A DNA stretch of 46,045 bases. Origin: a virus. Below the pieces are notes generated by a model. It was given only the letters and a program-made list of their open reading frames with translations, ran no database searches and was not told where the DNA came from. The number at the start of each line of letters is the position of its first letter. Position 1 is the stretch's first letter. The stretch is from the IMG/VR virus record IMGVR_UViG_3300045733_000093, positions 1 through 46,045 of that record. The stretch is one strand, 5' to 3'. The position numbers were made by a program, and so were the translations under genes. Below are positions 35,423 to 41,398 of the stretch, piece by piece.

Positions 35423-35744
35423 CTTGAATAATCCTTATACGAATAGCACGAAATCCCTTACCTTCAACTTCAACAGGAGTAAATTCAACTTTCATTCCAT
35501 TACGAAGTTCAGTGAACTTCAATGTGTCTTGCACCAGACTAGTCCAATGAAAAAAAATACGAGTAAACTTGATATCCTTAGATGAGATGAATCCCCATCC
35601 AGTATCAGAAACTTTAATGATTTTACCAGTTGCGCGGATTTCATCAGTTGATTCAGACATATTAGTTCCTTTACGTGCTTCGGCAATCATTGTCATGCCT
35701 TGTCGATATTCATAATCTTCTAATTGGTCGGCAGCATCGCCCAT
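35400..35744 (-). CDS. Cold-shock-domain protein
   Basis: The core RATGKIIKVSDTGWGFISSK followed by FFHWTSLVQDTLKFTELRNG and VEFTPVEVEGKGFRAIRI is a cold-shock/S1-like beta barrel. The RNP1-like motif is altered (GWGFIS instead of GFGFI), and RNP2-like FFHWTSL is recognisable. Start choice is uncertain: ATG 35744 follows AAAAGG and overlaps the upstream gene by 35 bases, whereas ATG 35660 behind AAAGGAAC would give only the barrel. It probably binds single-stranded nucleic acid or phage mRNA. Confidence 0.65.
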   Translation of the reverse strand: MGDAADQLEDYEYRQGMTMIAEARKGTNMSESTDEIRATGKIIKVSDTGWGFISSKDIKFTRIFFHWTSLVQDTLKFTELRNGMKVEFTPVEVEGKGFRAIRIRIIQDELQTEV

Positions 35745-35931
35745 ATATTGAACCTTTTTCTGTATAGATTTGTTCAAGTATTTCAAATTGTCTGTCTGTT
35801 AAATTCATTTGACGTTCCCATTGGTCTGTAATAGACTCAACGAAACTTTCTTCCCACTTAGTTAATTTCTTGTTAGGAATTTCTAAATCTTGTAACATAG
35901 TTGGAACTTGTTTAGCTTGGTTGGGGTCCAT
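35710..35931 (-). CDS. Hypothetical 73-aa protein
   Basis: I chose ATG 35931, one base after the preceding stop; a possible ATG at 35943 is inside the upstream gene and lacks a ribosome site. The protein is highly helical (LTKWEESFVESITDQWERQM, LTDRQFEILEQIY) with a Cys-Arg end (GRCCRPIRRL). No recognised domain. The LTDRQFEILEQIY segment is common in small phage proteins that precede DNA-metabolism genes. Confidence 0.55.
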   Translation of the reverse strand: MDPNQAKQVPTMLQDLEIPNKKLTKWEESFVESITDQWERQMNLTDRQFEILEQIYTEKGSIYGRCCRPIRRL

Positions 35932-35932
35932 A

Positions 35933-36142
35933 TTAGTCCTCATCCTCTATGTGGCTACAAATTAGAATAGTTAAGTCACCCAGATAATCAATTCCATCTA
36001 CTATTGCATTTACATTAATCTTAAAATCTTCTCCAATTTCATTCATTGGGTCTAATTGTTGATAACGAGTAATGACCTCCATATCAGGTGAATAGATTTT
36101 CTCATATTCTTTGAGTTGTCGGATGAGTTCTTTTAGTTTCAT
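35933..36142 (-). CDS. Hypothetical 69-aa protein
   Basis: Starts in a four-base overlap with the upstream stop (ATGA). It begins with a charged amphipathic helix (MKLKELIRQLKEYEKIYSPD) followed by short strands and an acidic end (CSHIEDED). This arrangement resembles small phage proteins of unknown role. No metal-binding cluster or membrane segment. Confidence 0.55.
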   Translation of the reverse strand: MKLKELIRQLKEYEKIYSPDMEVITRYQQLDPMNEIGEDFKINVNAIVDGIDYLGDLTILICSHIEDED

Positions 36143-36366
36143 TTCTTTACTTTCTTAGTTGTTGGAACAGCCAATGCAATTTCTGATTTAGGTTGCAATA
36201 GTTCTAATGTGATAAGAAAGGTATTTACACATTGTAAATCTCCTTTAGAAATTGGAGGTATAACAAAACTTTTAGTGTTTTCAGGATGTTCAATTACAGC
36301 AGCAACTCTACTACCTGTAAGTTGTGCTATGAATGTTCGTTTCAATTGTTCTGGACAGTAAATCAT
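36139..36366 (-). CDS. Hypothetical 75-aa protein downstream of a structured RNA
   Basis: ATG 36366 follows CGGAGAAT. The protein is mixed alpha/beta with a strand-rich middle (SRVAAVIEHPENTKSFVIPP) and a basic Lys-rich C-terminus (TTKKVKK). Its ribosome site begins only a few bases after the 12-bp inverted repeat that ends the structured region 36386-36561, so its translation could be controlled by that RNA. Function unknown. Confidence 0.55.
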   Translation of the reverse strand: MIYCPEQLKRTFIAQLTGSRVAAVIEHPENTKSFVIPPISKGDLQCVNTFLITLELLQPKSEIALAVPTTKKVKK

Positions 36367-36385
36367 AATAATTCTCCGAAAAGGC

Positions 36386-36561
36386 GGGGGTTCATTCAGT
36401 ATATACGGTTCTCAGTTTTTAGTTTCTGAGGAACTAAGTCGAATGAACCCCCTGTCATCAGAATAACTTTCTGGCCTCTTTTGGGCACATTACAGTGTCC
36501 CCATGTTCCTATATTACCGGCGAGATAATATAGAATACACCGATACTTTTCAGGTTATTCT
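36386..36561 (-). ncRNA. Candidate structured RNA: multibranch domain plus long bulged hairpin
   Basis: Read on the minus strand this gap contains, in order: an 8-bp closing stem (AGAATAAC 36561-36554 with GTTATTCT 36467-36460); inside it, a hairpin of 8 perfect pairs (36533-36526 with 36516-36509, 9-nt loop) and another of 7 pairs with a two-base bulge (36503-36482); then a 12-bp perfect stem (GGGGGTTCATTC 36452-36441 with GAATGAACCCCC 36397-36386) containing an inner bulged hairpin (36434-36408). The ribosome site of the 36366 gene follows at once. It could be a riboswitch-like leader, an ncRNA or a processing unit. The strand is assigned from the direction of the operon. Confidence 0.5.
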
Positions 36562-36569
36562 AATGGGTC

Positions 36570-36728
36570 TTATTCAACTACATCTAGTCTATCGTCCTCA
36601 TCATCATCATCATCAATTTCAGACTCATCAAGAGTCTCATCGGACTTAGATTCTGCATCCATATCCACTACTTCTTCTGATTCTTTTGGTTCCTCAGACT
36701 TGGGAACTTCTCTGTCTTTCTGGTCCAT
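36570..36728 (-). CDS. Small highly acidic protein (52 aa)
   Basis: ATG at 36728 follows AAGGAGAATT; TAA is at 36572-36570. The protein is nearly half Asp and Glu, with a run of acidic residues near the end (EIDDDDDEDDRLDVVE), and is surely disordered. Small acidic phage proteins can mimic DNA and block restriction, nucleoid or recombination proteins; that role is inference from composition alone. The good ribosome site and codon choice make it a convincing gene. Confidence 0.65.
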   Translation of the reverse strand: MDQKDREVPKSEEPKESEEVVDMDAESKSDETLDESEIDDDDDEDDRLDVVE

Positions 36729-36760
36729 GTTAATTCTCCTTCTTATTCTATATTTTCTTA

Positions 36761-36964
36761 CTACTTGTGATAACCTTCGGTTCTAACTAATCCCTTAGTA
36801 AACCACATAGCAGCTTCTTCAATCTTTGTAATAGCCAAAGCTCTTTCTCGACTATTAGGAATTGACTCCATTAACTTACAAACATCTGTAAGTTTCATTC
36901 GGAGGTCATCATTAATTTCTTTCCCTAAATCATTTAAGGGAAGAAATGCAAATCGTTCATCCAT
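36761..36964 (-). CDS. Acb2-like cyclic-nucleotide-sponge (anti-CBASS) candidate
   Basis: The 67-aa protein ends with the pattern IPNSRERALAITKIEEAAMW followed by FTKGLVR, which closely follows the Acb2/Tad1-type hook family motif: Ser-Arg-Glu, Ala-(x)-(x)-Lys-(Leu/Ile)-Glu-Glu-Ala and Trp, then a basic end. The first half has the short N-terminal and first helix of that family. Acb2 proteins form hexamers that sequester cyclic di- and trinucleotides and so block CBASS and related defence. Normally the residue after Trp is Ala-Asn; here it is Phe-Thr, so ligand choice may differ. It lies between the structured RNAs in the early operon. Confidence 0.6.
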   Translation of the reverse strand: MDERFAFLPLNDLGKEINDDLRMKLTDVCKLMESIPNSRERALAITKIEEAAMWFTKGLVRTEGYHK

Positions 36965-36983
36965 ATTGTTACTCCATCTAAAG

Positions 36984-37044
36984 ATTGCTGGCTCGGCACC
37001 GCTTCGCCCTGTCCTGCCGATGGTTTGTTATGGACACCAGCAAT
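36984..37044 (-). ncRNA. Candidate pseudoknotted structured RNA in a 90-bp gap
   Basis: On the minus strand: outer stem ATTGCTGG (37044-37037) with CCAGCAAT (36991-36984), 8 perfect pairs; inner stem TCGGCA (37020-37015) with TGCCGA (36998-36993), 6 perfect pairs. Unpaired TGTCC just after the outer 5' strand can pair with GGACA at the start of the inner loop (five pairs), giving an H-type pseudoknot. The sequence is more GC-rich than its surroundings. It lies between an SSB-like gene and the Acb2-like gene. I do not recognise a known riboswitch or ribozyme class. Confidence 0.5.
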
Positions 37045-37053
37045 GTGAATTAG

Positions 37054-37476
37054 TTAGCTAACAGTGATAGCAGTTACATCAGCCTTGGGCTGACGATACT
37101 TGTGATTGCAACGATTTACCAGACGATTCTGGTAAGTATCGTTTTCGACAAACACATCGACTTCGCGACCTTCGGCTGATTTAAGGTCAAATCGAGTCCC
37201 TGACTTGACATCAACTCCAAAGCTCTGCAAGAAACCAACAGCGAATCCAATAGCTTTGGAATTGAAATTCCAATCAATCGGAACTCCTGTGAATTCTGTA
37301 TCCCCGGTATCACCATTGAACTTAATAGTAGCTTCAACAGGATAGTTAGTGGATGGCCCCTTCTCAGACTGTTTCGCGGGGGCTTCACCAATAGCGTCAA
37401 TCTTGACCCTATACCACGCGGGAGTGACAATCTTACCGCGCATCAGGTCACGTTCACTAAACTGGATAACTGGCAT
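37054..37476 (-). CDS. Putative single-strand DNA-binding or recombination-accessory protein
   Basis: The 140-aa protein begins VIQFSERDLMRGKIVTPAWY and has a beta-barrel-like middle with NYPVEATIKFNGDTGDTEF, characteristic of the DUF669-like/OB-type partners that follow Sak4-like ATPases in phages. The C-terminus is basic (NRCNHKYRQPKADV). AGGAG precedes ATG 37476. It uses relatively G- and C-rich codons, suggesting strong expression. It probably coats single-stranded DNA for the recombinase upstream in the operon. Confidence 0.6.
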   Translation of the reverse strand: MPVIQFSERDLMRGKIVTPAWYRVKIDAIGEAPAKQSEKGPSTNYPVEATIKFNGDTGDTEFTGVPIDWNFNSKAIGFAVGFLQSFGVDVKSGTRFDLKSAEGREVDVFVENDTYQNRLVNRCNHKYRQPKADVTAITVS

Positions 37477-37485
37477 GGTATTCTC

Positions 37486-38337
37486 CTACTTTGGTTGAAA
37501 TTGTCCGGTTGTTGGTGGTAGAGTAGTTTGTATAGTTGGTTGTGTTGGTATCCTTTCGATTGGCTTTTCAGCCTTTAGTCGGTCTATTGCCGGTAGTATG
37601 TATTTGTCATACAGCGGCTCATTATTGAACATGATTTGTTGAGGTAGTGGTAACGATGTTCTAGCATAATCATTACCTGTATGAACCGTCATTAATCCAT
37701 ATTGTCCCTCCTTGTCTGCCTCGAAGTTTGGAACGATATTGAAGTGGTAAACCTCTGTCATATAAGCAGCAATTTTAGCAGAGATTTTTTCCGCTCCAGT
37801 TACGATGATACGAGAGTGATGAGTTAATTTGTTTGCATCATTATCCTTACGAGCGCCAAGGATATGAGCGATAAGAATCACATGAACATTGTGAAACTTA
37901 TGGATATCTTTCAGTAATGCAATCATTTCCTGAAAAGCTGCGGACTCAGCATTGAATTCTTCAAATCCAGATACAGGAATATTTCCTATCTTTTTTCCTG
38001 TATTATCTTGTCCTTTAGCCTTTCTAACCTGTCGAGTCATAGCATCACCAATAGATGTTACTGAATCGACAATGATTGTCTTGTAAGGACAATTAACTTG
38101 CATCTTTTCTAGTTGAGCGCGTGGCTTATCCCAATCGGTGTAATCCTCAAATTGAATATCTTTGAAGGATACACCCCAACGCTTTGCAGGTAATACTAAG
38201 GCTTCCATCTTTTGGTCTGTAGATATCCAAAAGTGAGGAGTTGGATAAGACAAGGCACATGTAGACTTACGAGTTCCTGGCTCACCTTTAAACATTGAAA
38301 ACAATGCTTCTAGTTTCACATCGCTAAGTGTTGGCAT
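37486..38337 (-). CDS. Sak4-like RecA-family ATPase (single-strand annealing/recombination)
   Basis: The 283-aa protein has Walker A at residues 18-26 (GEPGTRKST) and Walker B at 88-92 (IIVDS). The order of motifs (short N-terminus, P-loop, FWISTDQKMEAL, TIIVDSVTSIGDAMT, VHVILIAHILG) is that of the phage Sak4/AAA_24 family. The C-terminal 35 residues are Pro/Thr/Gln-rich and disordered. It probably helps annealing or strand exchange with the SSB-like protein immediately downstream and the PD-(D/E)XK nuclease upstream. Confidence 0.8.
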   Translation of the reverse strand: MPTLSDVKLEALFSMFKGEPGTRKSTCALSYPTPHFWISTDQKMEALVLPAKRWGVSFKDIQFEDYTDWDKPRAQLEKMQVNCPYKTIIVDSVTSIGDAMTRQVRKAKGQDNTGKKIGNIPVSGFEEFNAESAAFQEMIALLKDIHKFHNVHVILIAHILGARKDNDANKLTHHSRIIVTGAEKISAKIAAYMTEVYHFNIVPNFEADKEGQYGLMTVHTGNDYARTSLPLPQQIMFNNEPLYDKYILPAIDRLKAEKPIERIPTQPTIQTTLPPTTGQFQPK

Positions 38338-38402
38338 TAGTGTCCTCTTTAATTAAGTAAGGTGTTAACGTCTCTTTACTTACTTTGTCATAGAGCCAAG
38401 GA
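38338..38402 (-). other. 65-bp gap, no gene seen
   Basis: Contains only the ribosome site (GAGGACAC) for the Sak4-like gene; no convincing promoter or terminator was seen. Confidence 0.4.
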
Positions 38403-38732
38403 TTACTCATTGATTTCAGCCTTAGTCTTAATTCCATCCAAGAACTCTGTAATCGCTTCCACATCTATGTTTCTCCTTTTTTTAGTGCATTCCCCACAAT
38501 GAGGAAATGTCATAGGTTTACCGCTAGATTGACTCATAACTTGTTTACCAATAATCATTGGCTCATTACAACGATTACATTCACATAGTTTCCCTTCCGC
38601 GAGGGTAATAGGAACGTAATGTGAACAAGCTGGTTTCATACACTTATATACAAAGTATGGAGGATTGCCAAACGAGGCAATATTGAACTTTTTATATCGG
38701 TGTATATGATTGGCTGAATTTTTACTAGACAT
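38403..38732 (-). CDS. Zinc-binding hypothetical protein (109 aa)
   Basis: The protein has at least three Cys/His pairs (CMKPACSHY, LCECNRCNEP, PHCGECTKK), enough for two zinc sites of a rubredoxin- or transposase-like fold, and a helical acidic end (DVEAITEFLDGIKTKAE). It is one of several small zinc-binding proteins in the early operon. Role unknown; DNA or protein binding is likely. Confidence 0.6.
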   Translation of the reverse strand: MSSKNSANHIHRYKKFNIASFGNPPYFVYKCMKPACSHYVPITLAEGKLCECNRCNEPMIIGKQVMSQSSGKPMTFPHCGECTKKRRNIDVEAITEFLDGIKTKAEINE

Positions 38733-38733
38733 A

Positions 38734-38967
38734 TTAACTCTCTTTAATGTCTACTTCAAAACAAATTGTAGGTAGCCATCCTATATCTTCGTTGCCACCT
38801 ACGAGGTAAAGTGATATATTTCTAGTCTCTCCTGTAATTAGGTTCATAATAGACGCTCTACTCTCATAACCTAATACTTCATACTTGGTTCCGAGAGGAA
38901 CATGTCTACCTATGATTTCCCAATCAGGTCTATCTGGAAATGTATGTCTTACCAGTTGGATTATCAT
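38734..38967 (-). CDS. Hypothetical 77-aa protein
   Basis: Beta-rich small protein with segments VRHTFPDRPDWEIIGRHVPLG and YLVGGNEDIGWLPTICFEVD. It may fold as a small barrel. It overlaps the upstream gene by four bases and is one base from the next. No recognised family. Confidence 0.55.
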   Translation of the reverse strand: MIIQLVRHTFPDRPDWEIIGRHVPLGTKYEVLGYESRASIMNLITGETRNISLYLVGGNEDIGWLPTICFEVDIKES

Positions 38968-39251
38968 TTGTTTTTAATCCTTATTTCAATTACAATATCA
39001 TTGTTATTGGTTTGATATTGTTTAACTTCAACTTTTGGAAGTTTAGCTTCAACTTCCTTTTGATATCTTTTATTTAATTCGTTAAGCATCTCTTTCTTGG
39101 CTTCGACAAAATAAGCATATCTAGCACCCTGTTTATATGCTTTAGCAATATGCTTATCAATGTATGAAAGGCAATTCTCAATATAGGGAGTTGCCATTTC
39201 ATTGATATCGAATTGTGTTCCATTAGAAGATTGCCATTTTATGTTATTCAT
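38964..39251 (-). CDS. Hypothetical 95-aa protein
   Basis: The protein has a helical middle rich in Lys, Glu and Ala (DKHIAKAYKQGARYAYFVEA, KEMLNELNKRYQKEVEAKLP) and a C-terminal strand (DIVIEIRIKNK). It overlaps the nuclease gene by 8 bases and the downstream gene by four. It could be a nuclease partner, judged only by coupling. Confidence 0.55.
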   Translation of the reverse strand: MNNIKWQSSNGTQFDINEMATPYIENCLSYIDKHIAKAYKQGARYAYFVEAKKEMLNELNKRYQKEVEAKLPKVEVKQYQTNNNDIVIEIRIKNK

Positions 39252-40221
39252 CCTTTTCGTTCACAGGATTCCATTGTGGTCCAACGATGAAGTTAAGTTT
39301 CAATTCTTCTTCACGCATTCCAGGGTCAGATTCACATACTTTCGTGAATGGACAGTTACCATACTTTCCCTCGCATTGTCCGAATTGCGGGGGATAGTGT
39401 CCTACCTCTGCATACATTAGGAGTAACTTTGCATAAAATGGGAGTGTTTCACTCTGCCATTCGAGAAGCCTAGCTGCACTATATGAGATTGGAGGTCGAA
39501 GGAATTTCTCAGCAGGTTTGAGAGTTTTTTGAAAACCAATCTTATTAATGAAGATATTACGTGTCCTCATTATTAAGCATTGGCCGATGAATTGATTATT
39601 GAGAGATAGAGTCTCTCTCCGTTGTTTCATCGTTTTGTGGTCAACTGGATAGATACCTTGATTAGTATCTACAACCCAATCCAGCTTAGCTTTCCACATT
39701 ACACGAATATCATCATCTTCGTATAATACTTCACCTTTAACTACTTCTACTTCTAATGGAACCCATGAATCATTAGCGTAGAACTTAGCATACTCATCAC
39801 AAGTATCTAATACAAACTGCCAACCTGTTTTGTATTCAACTGAATCCTTGGGGGTATTAAATACTCCAGGGTATTCATTGATTGGATGTCCACATACAGG
39901 TTTTAACTGTTCAGGTGTAGATACGAAGTTCGTGCAACCTTTACAACCTTGAATGTATAATTCTGCGGCTGTAATTCCAAATCCAAATGCTTGCTCGCGT
40001 TTCATTCTCTGGATTATAGAACCATAATACACTTCAAGAAACTTGTGCATAATGGACCCACATTCAAGAGAATTAGATTTACCCTGTAGAGACTGAAAGT
40101 TATGGTTAAATCTAAAGTCCGCGAGGCGTGGACAGTTCATCAGAGATGTTAAGACAGTAGCATCTAAGATGACATTCTTCTTTTGTGGAGTTATATCCAC
40201 AATTTCATTTATGTCAGTCAT
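39244..40221 (-). CDS. Cas4/RecB-type PD-(D/E)XK exonuclease with iron-sulphur cysteines
   Basis: The 325-aa protein has SLMNCPRLADFRF near its N-terminus, SLECGSIMHKFLEVYY (helix with the catalytic His), the PD-(D/E)XK core AKLDWVVDTNQGIYPVDHKT, and LNNQFIGQCLIM (QxxxY-like motif). Its C-terminus has clustered Cys (QCEGKYGNCPFTKVC) which, with the early Cys, form the four-cysteine iron-sulphur site of Cas4/AddB proteins. It probably resects DNA ends for the Sak4 pathway. I prefer ATG 40221, which has AAGGTG at good spacing, to ATG 40227. Confidence 0.75.
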   Translation of the reverse strand: MTDINEIVDITPQKKNVILDATVLTSLMNCPRLADFRFNHNFQSLQGKSNSLECGSIMHKFLEVYYGSIIQRMKREQAFGFGITAAELYIQGCKGCTNFVSTPEQLKPVCGHPINEYPGVFNTPKDSVEYKTGWQFVLDTCDEYAKFYANDSWVPLEVEVVKGEVLYEDDDIRVMWKAKLDWVVDTNQGIYPVDHKTMKQRRETLSLNNQFIGQCLIMRTRNIFINKIGFQKTLKPAEKFLRPPISYSAARLLEWQSETLPFYAKLLLMYAEVGHYPPQFGQCEGKYGNCPFTKVCESDPGMREEELKLNFIVGPQWNPVNEKDE

Positions 40222-40390
40222 TTTCATTCACCTTATTCTGATTACAATTAGCTAATAGTTCTGTTTCATTAAACGCTTGAGCAGTTTTAATTCTATCCAT
40301 AACTTCACGTTTAGCTAATCTAATTCGATTAGCACGCTTCTTCTGAGCACGCTTACGAATGTCACGCGACCTATTTCTGGACTTAGGCAT
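40214..40390 (-). CDS. Small basic protein (58 aa)
   Basis: ATG at 40390, TGA at 40216-40214, overlapping the nuclease start by 8 bases. The first half is very basic (PKSRNRSRDIRKRAQKKRAN), the second half is a neutral helix. Such a protein could bind DNA or RNA. A usable ribosome site (GGAATAG) is upstream. The reading frame fills what would otherwise be a 186-bp gap. Confidence 0.6.
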   Translation of the reverse strand: MPKSRNRSRDIRKRAQKKRANRIRLAKREVMDRIKTAQAFNETELLANCNQNKVNEND

Positions 40391-40413
40391 TATTCTATTC
40401 CTTATTGTGACTG

Positions 40414-40725
40414 TTAATCGCGAGGGTCAGGGTTATGTGCGATATCCATCAATCTACTATCAATTCTACCAGATGATGGAACATCAGCTTGGTGAGTGTC
40501 ATCAGCTTGAATTTTTGATTCAAAGAATGTAGCATCAGGTCCACAACTGTCTTTGAGTTGTTTAGTTACAGGATTAACTGTATCATTACGTTCATCATTA
40601 CAAAATCTACAAAGAGACATTGTAGTTAATCCATTTACATAGTCTATTCCTTTATATGGAACAGGACGAATACAAACATTGTTACCGGACCCACCAACAT
40701 ACTTACAGTCTTTACAGAGTTTCAT
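40414..40725 (-). CDS. Cys-rich small phage protein (103 aa)
   Basis: Begins with LCKDCKYV and has further Cys at CIRP, CRFCNDER and a DSCGPDATFFESK end-of-domain signature. This resembles a common small phage zinc protein. The C-terminal 30 residues are disordered. It overlaps the upstream gene by 14 bases. Role unknown. Confidence 0.6.
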   Translation of the reverse strand: MKLCKDCKYVGGSGNNVCIRPVPYKGIDYVNGLTTMSLCRFCNDERNDTVNPVTKQLKDSCGPDATFFESKIQADDTHQADVPSSGRIDSRLMDIAHNPDPRD

Positions 40726-40963
40726 CAGTTTTCTCCTCTTTCATATTGTGGCAATCAGCCGCGAGTTTCAGAAATAGTGTTTCCATATCGCTTATTTTAA
40801 CCTTCTCTTTTTCCATCATAACAATACCCTGATTAATCATGGCTATTGCTGTGACAATATCATAGGGAAGATGGGCCCTTTGACAAATATCTACAAGGTC
40901 CATACCTCTCATAATCAAGAGTGCTTCTACGACTGTGTTTAGGTCTTTCTTGTTATCATTCAT
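40712..40963 (-). CDS. Hypothetical 83-aa helical protein
   Basis: All-helical protein (VVEALLIMRGMDLVDICQRA, YDIVTAIAMINQGIVMMEKE) with a good AAAGGAAA ribosome site before ATG 40963. It could dimerise through its apolar helices. No known family. Confidence 0.55.
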   Translation of the reverse strand: MNDNKKDLNTVVEALLIMRGMDLVDICQRAHLPYDIVTAIAMINQGIVMMEKEKVKISDMETLFLKLAADCHNMKEEKTDETL

Positions 40964-40994
40964 TTTAGTTTTCCTTTACCATTTGATGCTAGAG

Positions 40995-41396
40995 TCATCC
41001 TTTCAAAAGAGTGTTATCCAAGTATTCTACGATATCCTTTGCGAACTTCAATGTGGTATTATGTGTATTCTTAATGATTCTGATTTTCAGAATCTTGAGA
41101 CTCATACTCTGGTCCACTGGTAGAGATGCGTAACGATGGAGTTTCTCTACATCACGTAAGATTCTGATATCTTCATCAGTGATTTCTACTTCCGAAATAT
41201 GATTGAAGAATGTAATAGGTTCGATAGGCACAGTCAGATTGCGTGGGGTCAAGTCAATTCTAGTCATTTTCTTAGCATCCTTATTCATAGTGAACCATTT
41301 AGAACTACACTCATTACAACAATGCCACGTTCGGTCATGGGTATAGGTGTCAGGATAACTTCGATATCCTGCTTTGACATTACACACAACACACAT
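40995..41396 (-). CDS. Zinc-finger hypothetical protein (133 aa)
   Basis: Has CVVCNVKAGY and HCCNECSSKW at the N-terminus, a four-Cys zinc site, and an acidic middle (EVEITDEDIRILRDVEKLHRY) followed by a basic helix. GAGGAAC precedes ATG 41396, which lies two bases after the SNF2 stop. Probably a nucleic-acid or protein-binding accessory factor of the SprT-SNF2 gene upstream. Confidence 0.6.
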   Translation of the reverse strand: MCVVCNVKAGYRSYPDTYTHDRTWHCCNECSSKWFTMNKDAKKMTRIDLTPRNLTVPIEPITFFNHISEVEITDEDIRILRDVEKLHRYASLPVDQSMSLKILKIRIIKNTHNTTLKFAKDIVEYLDNTLLKG

Positions 41397-41398
41397 AG

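Noticed and set aside
36396-36554. 53-codon minus-strand open frame in the structured gap
   Set aside because: It has coding-like composition but no ATG near its start, and overlaps several perfect stems. It could be a remnant gene or have an unusual start; I prefer the RNA interpretation but with low certainty.
36386-36561. Possible tRNA in the structured gap
   Set aside because: The multibranch fold has an 8-bp closing stem but no T-loop consensus and no proper anticodon arm.
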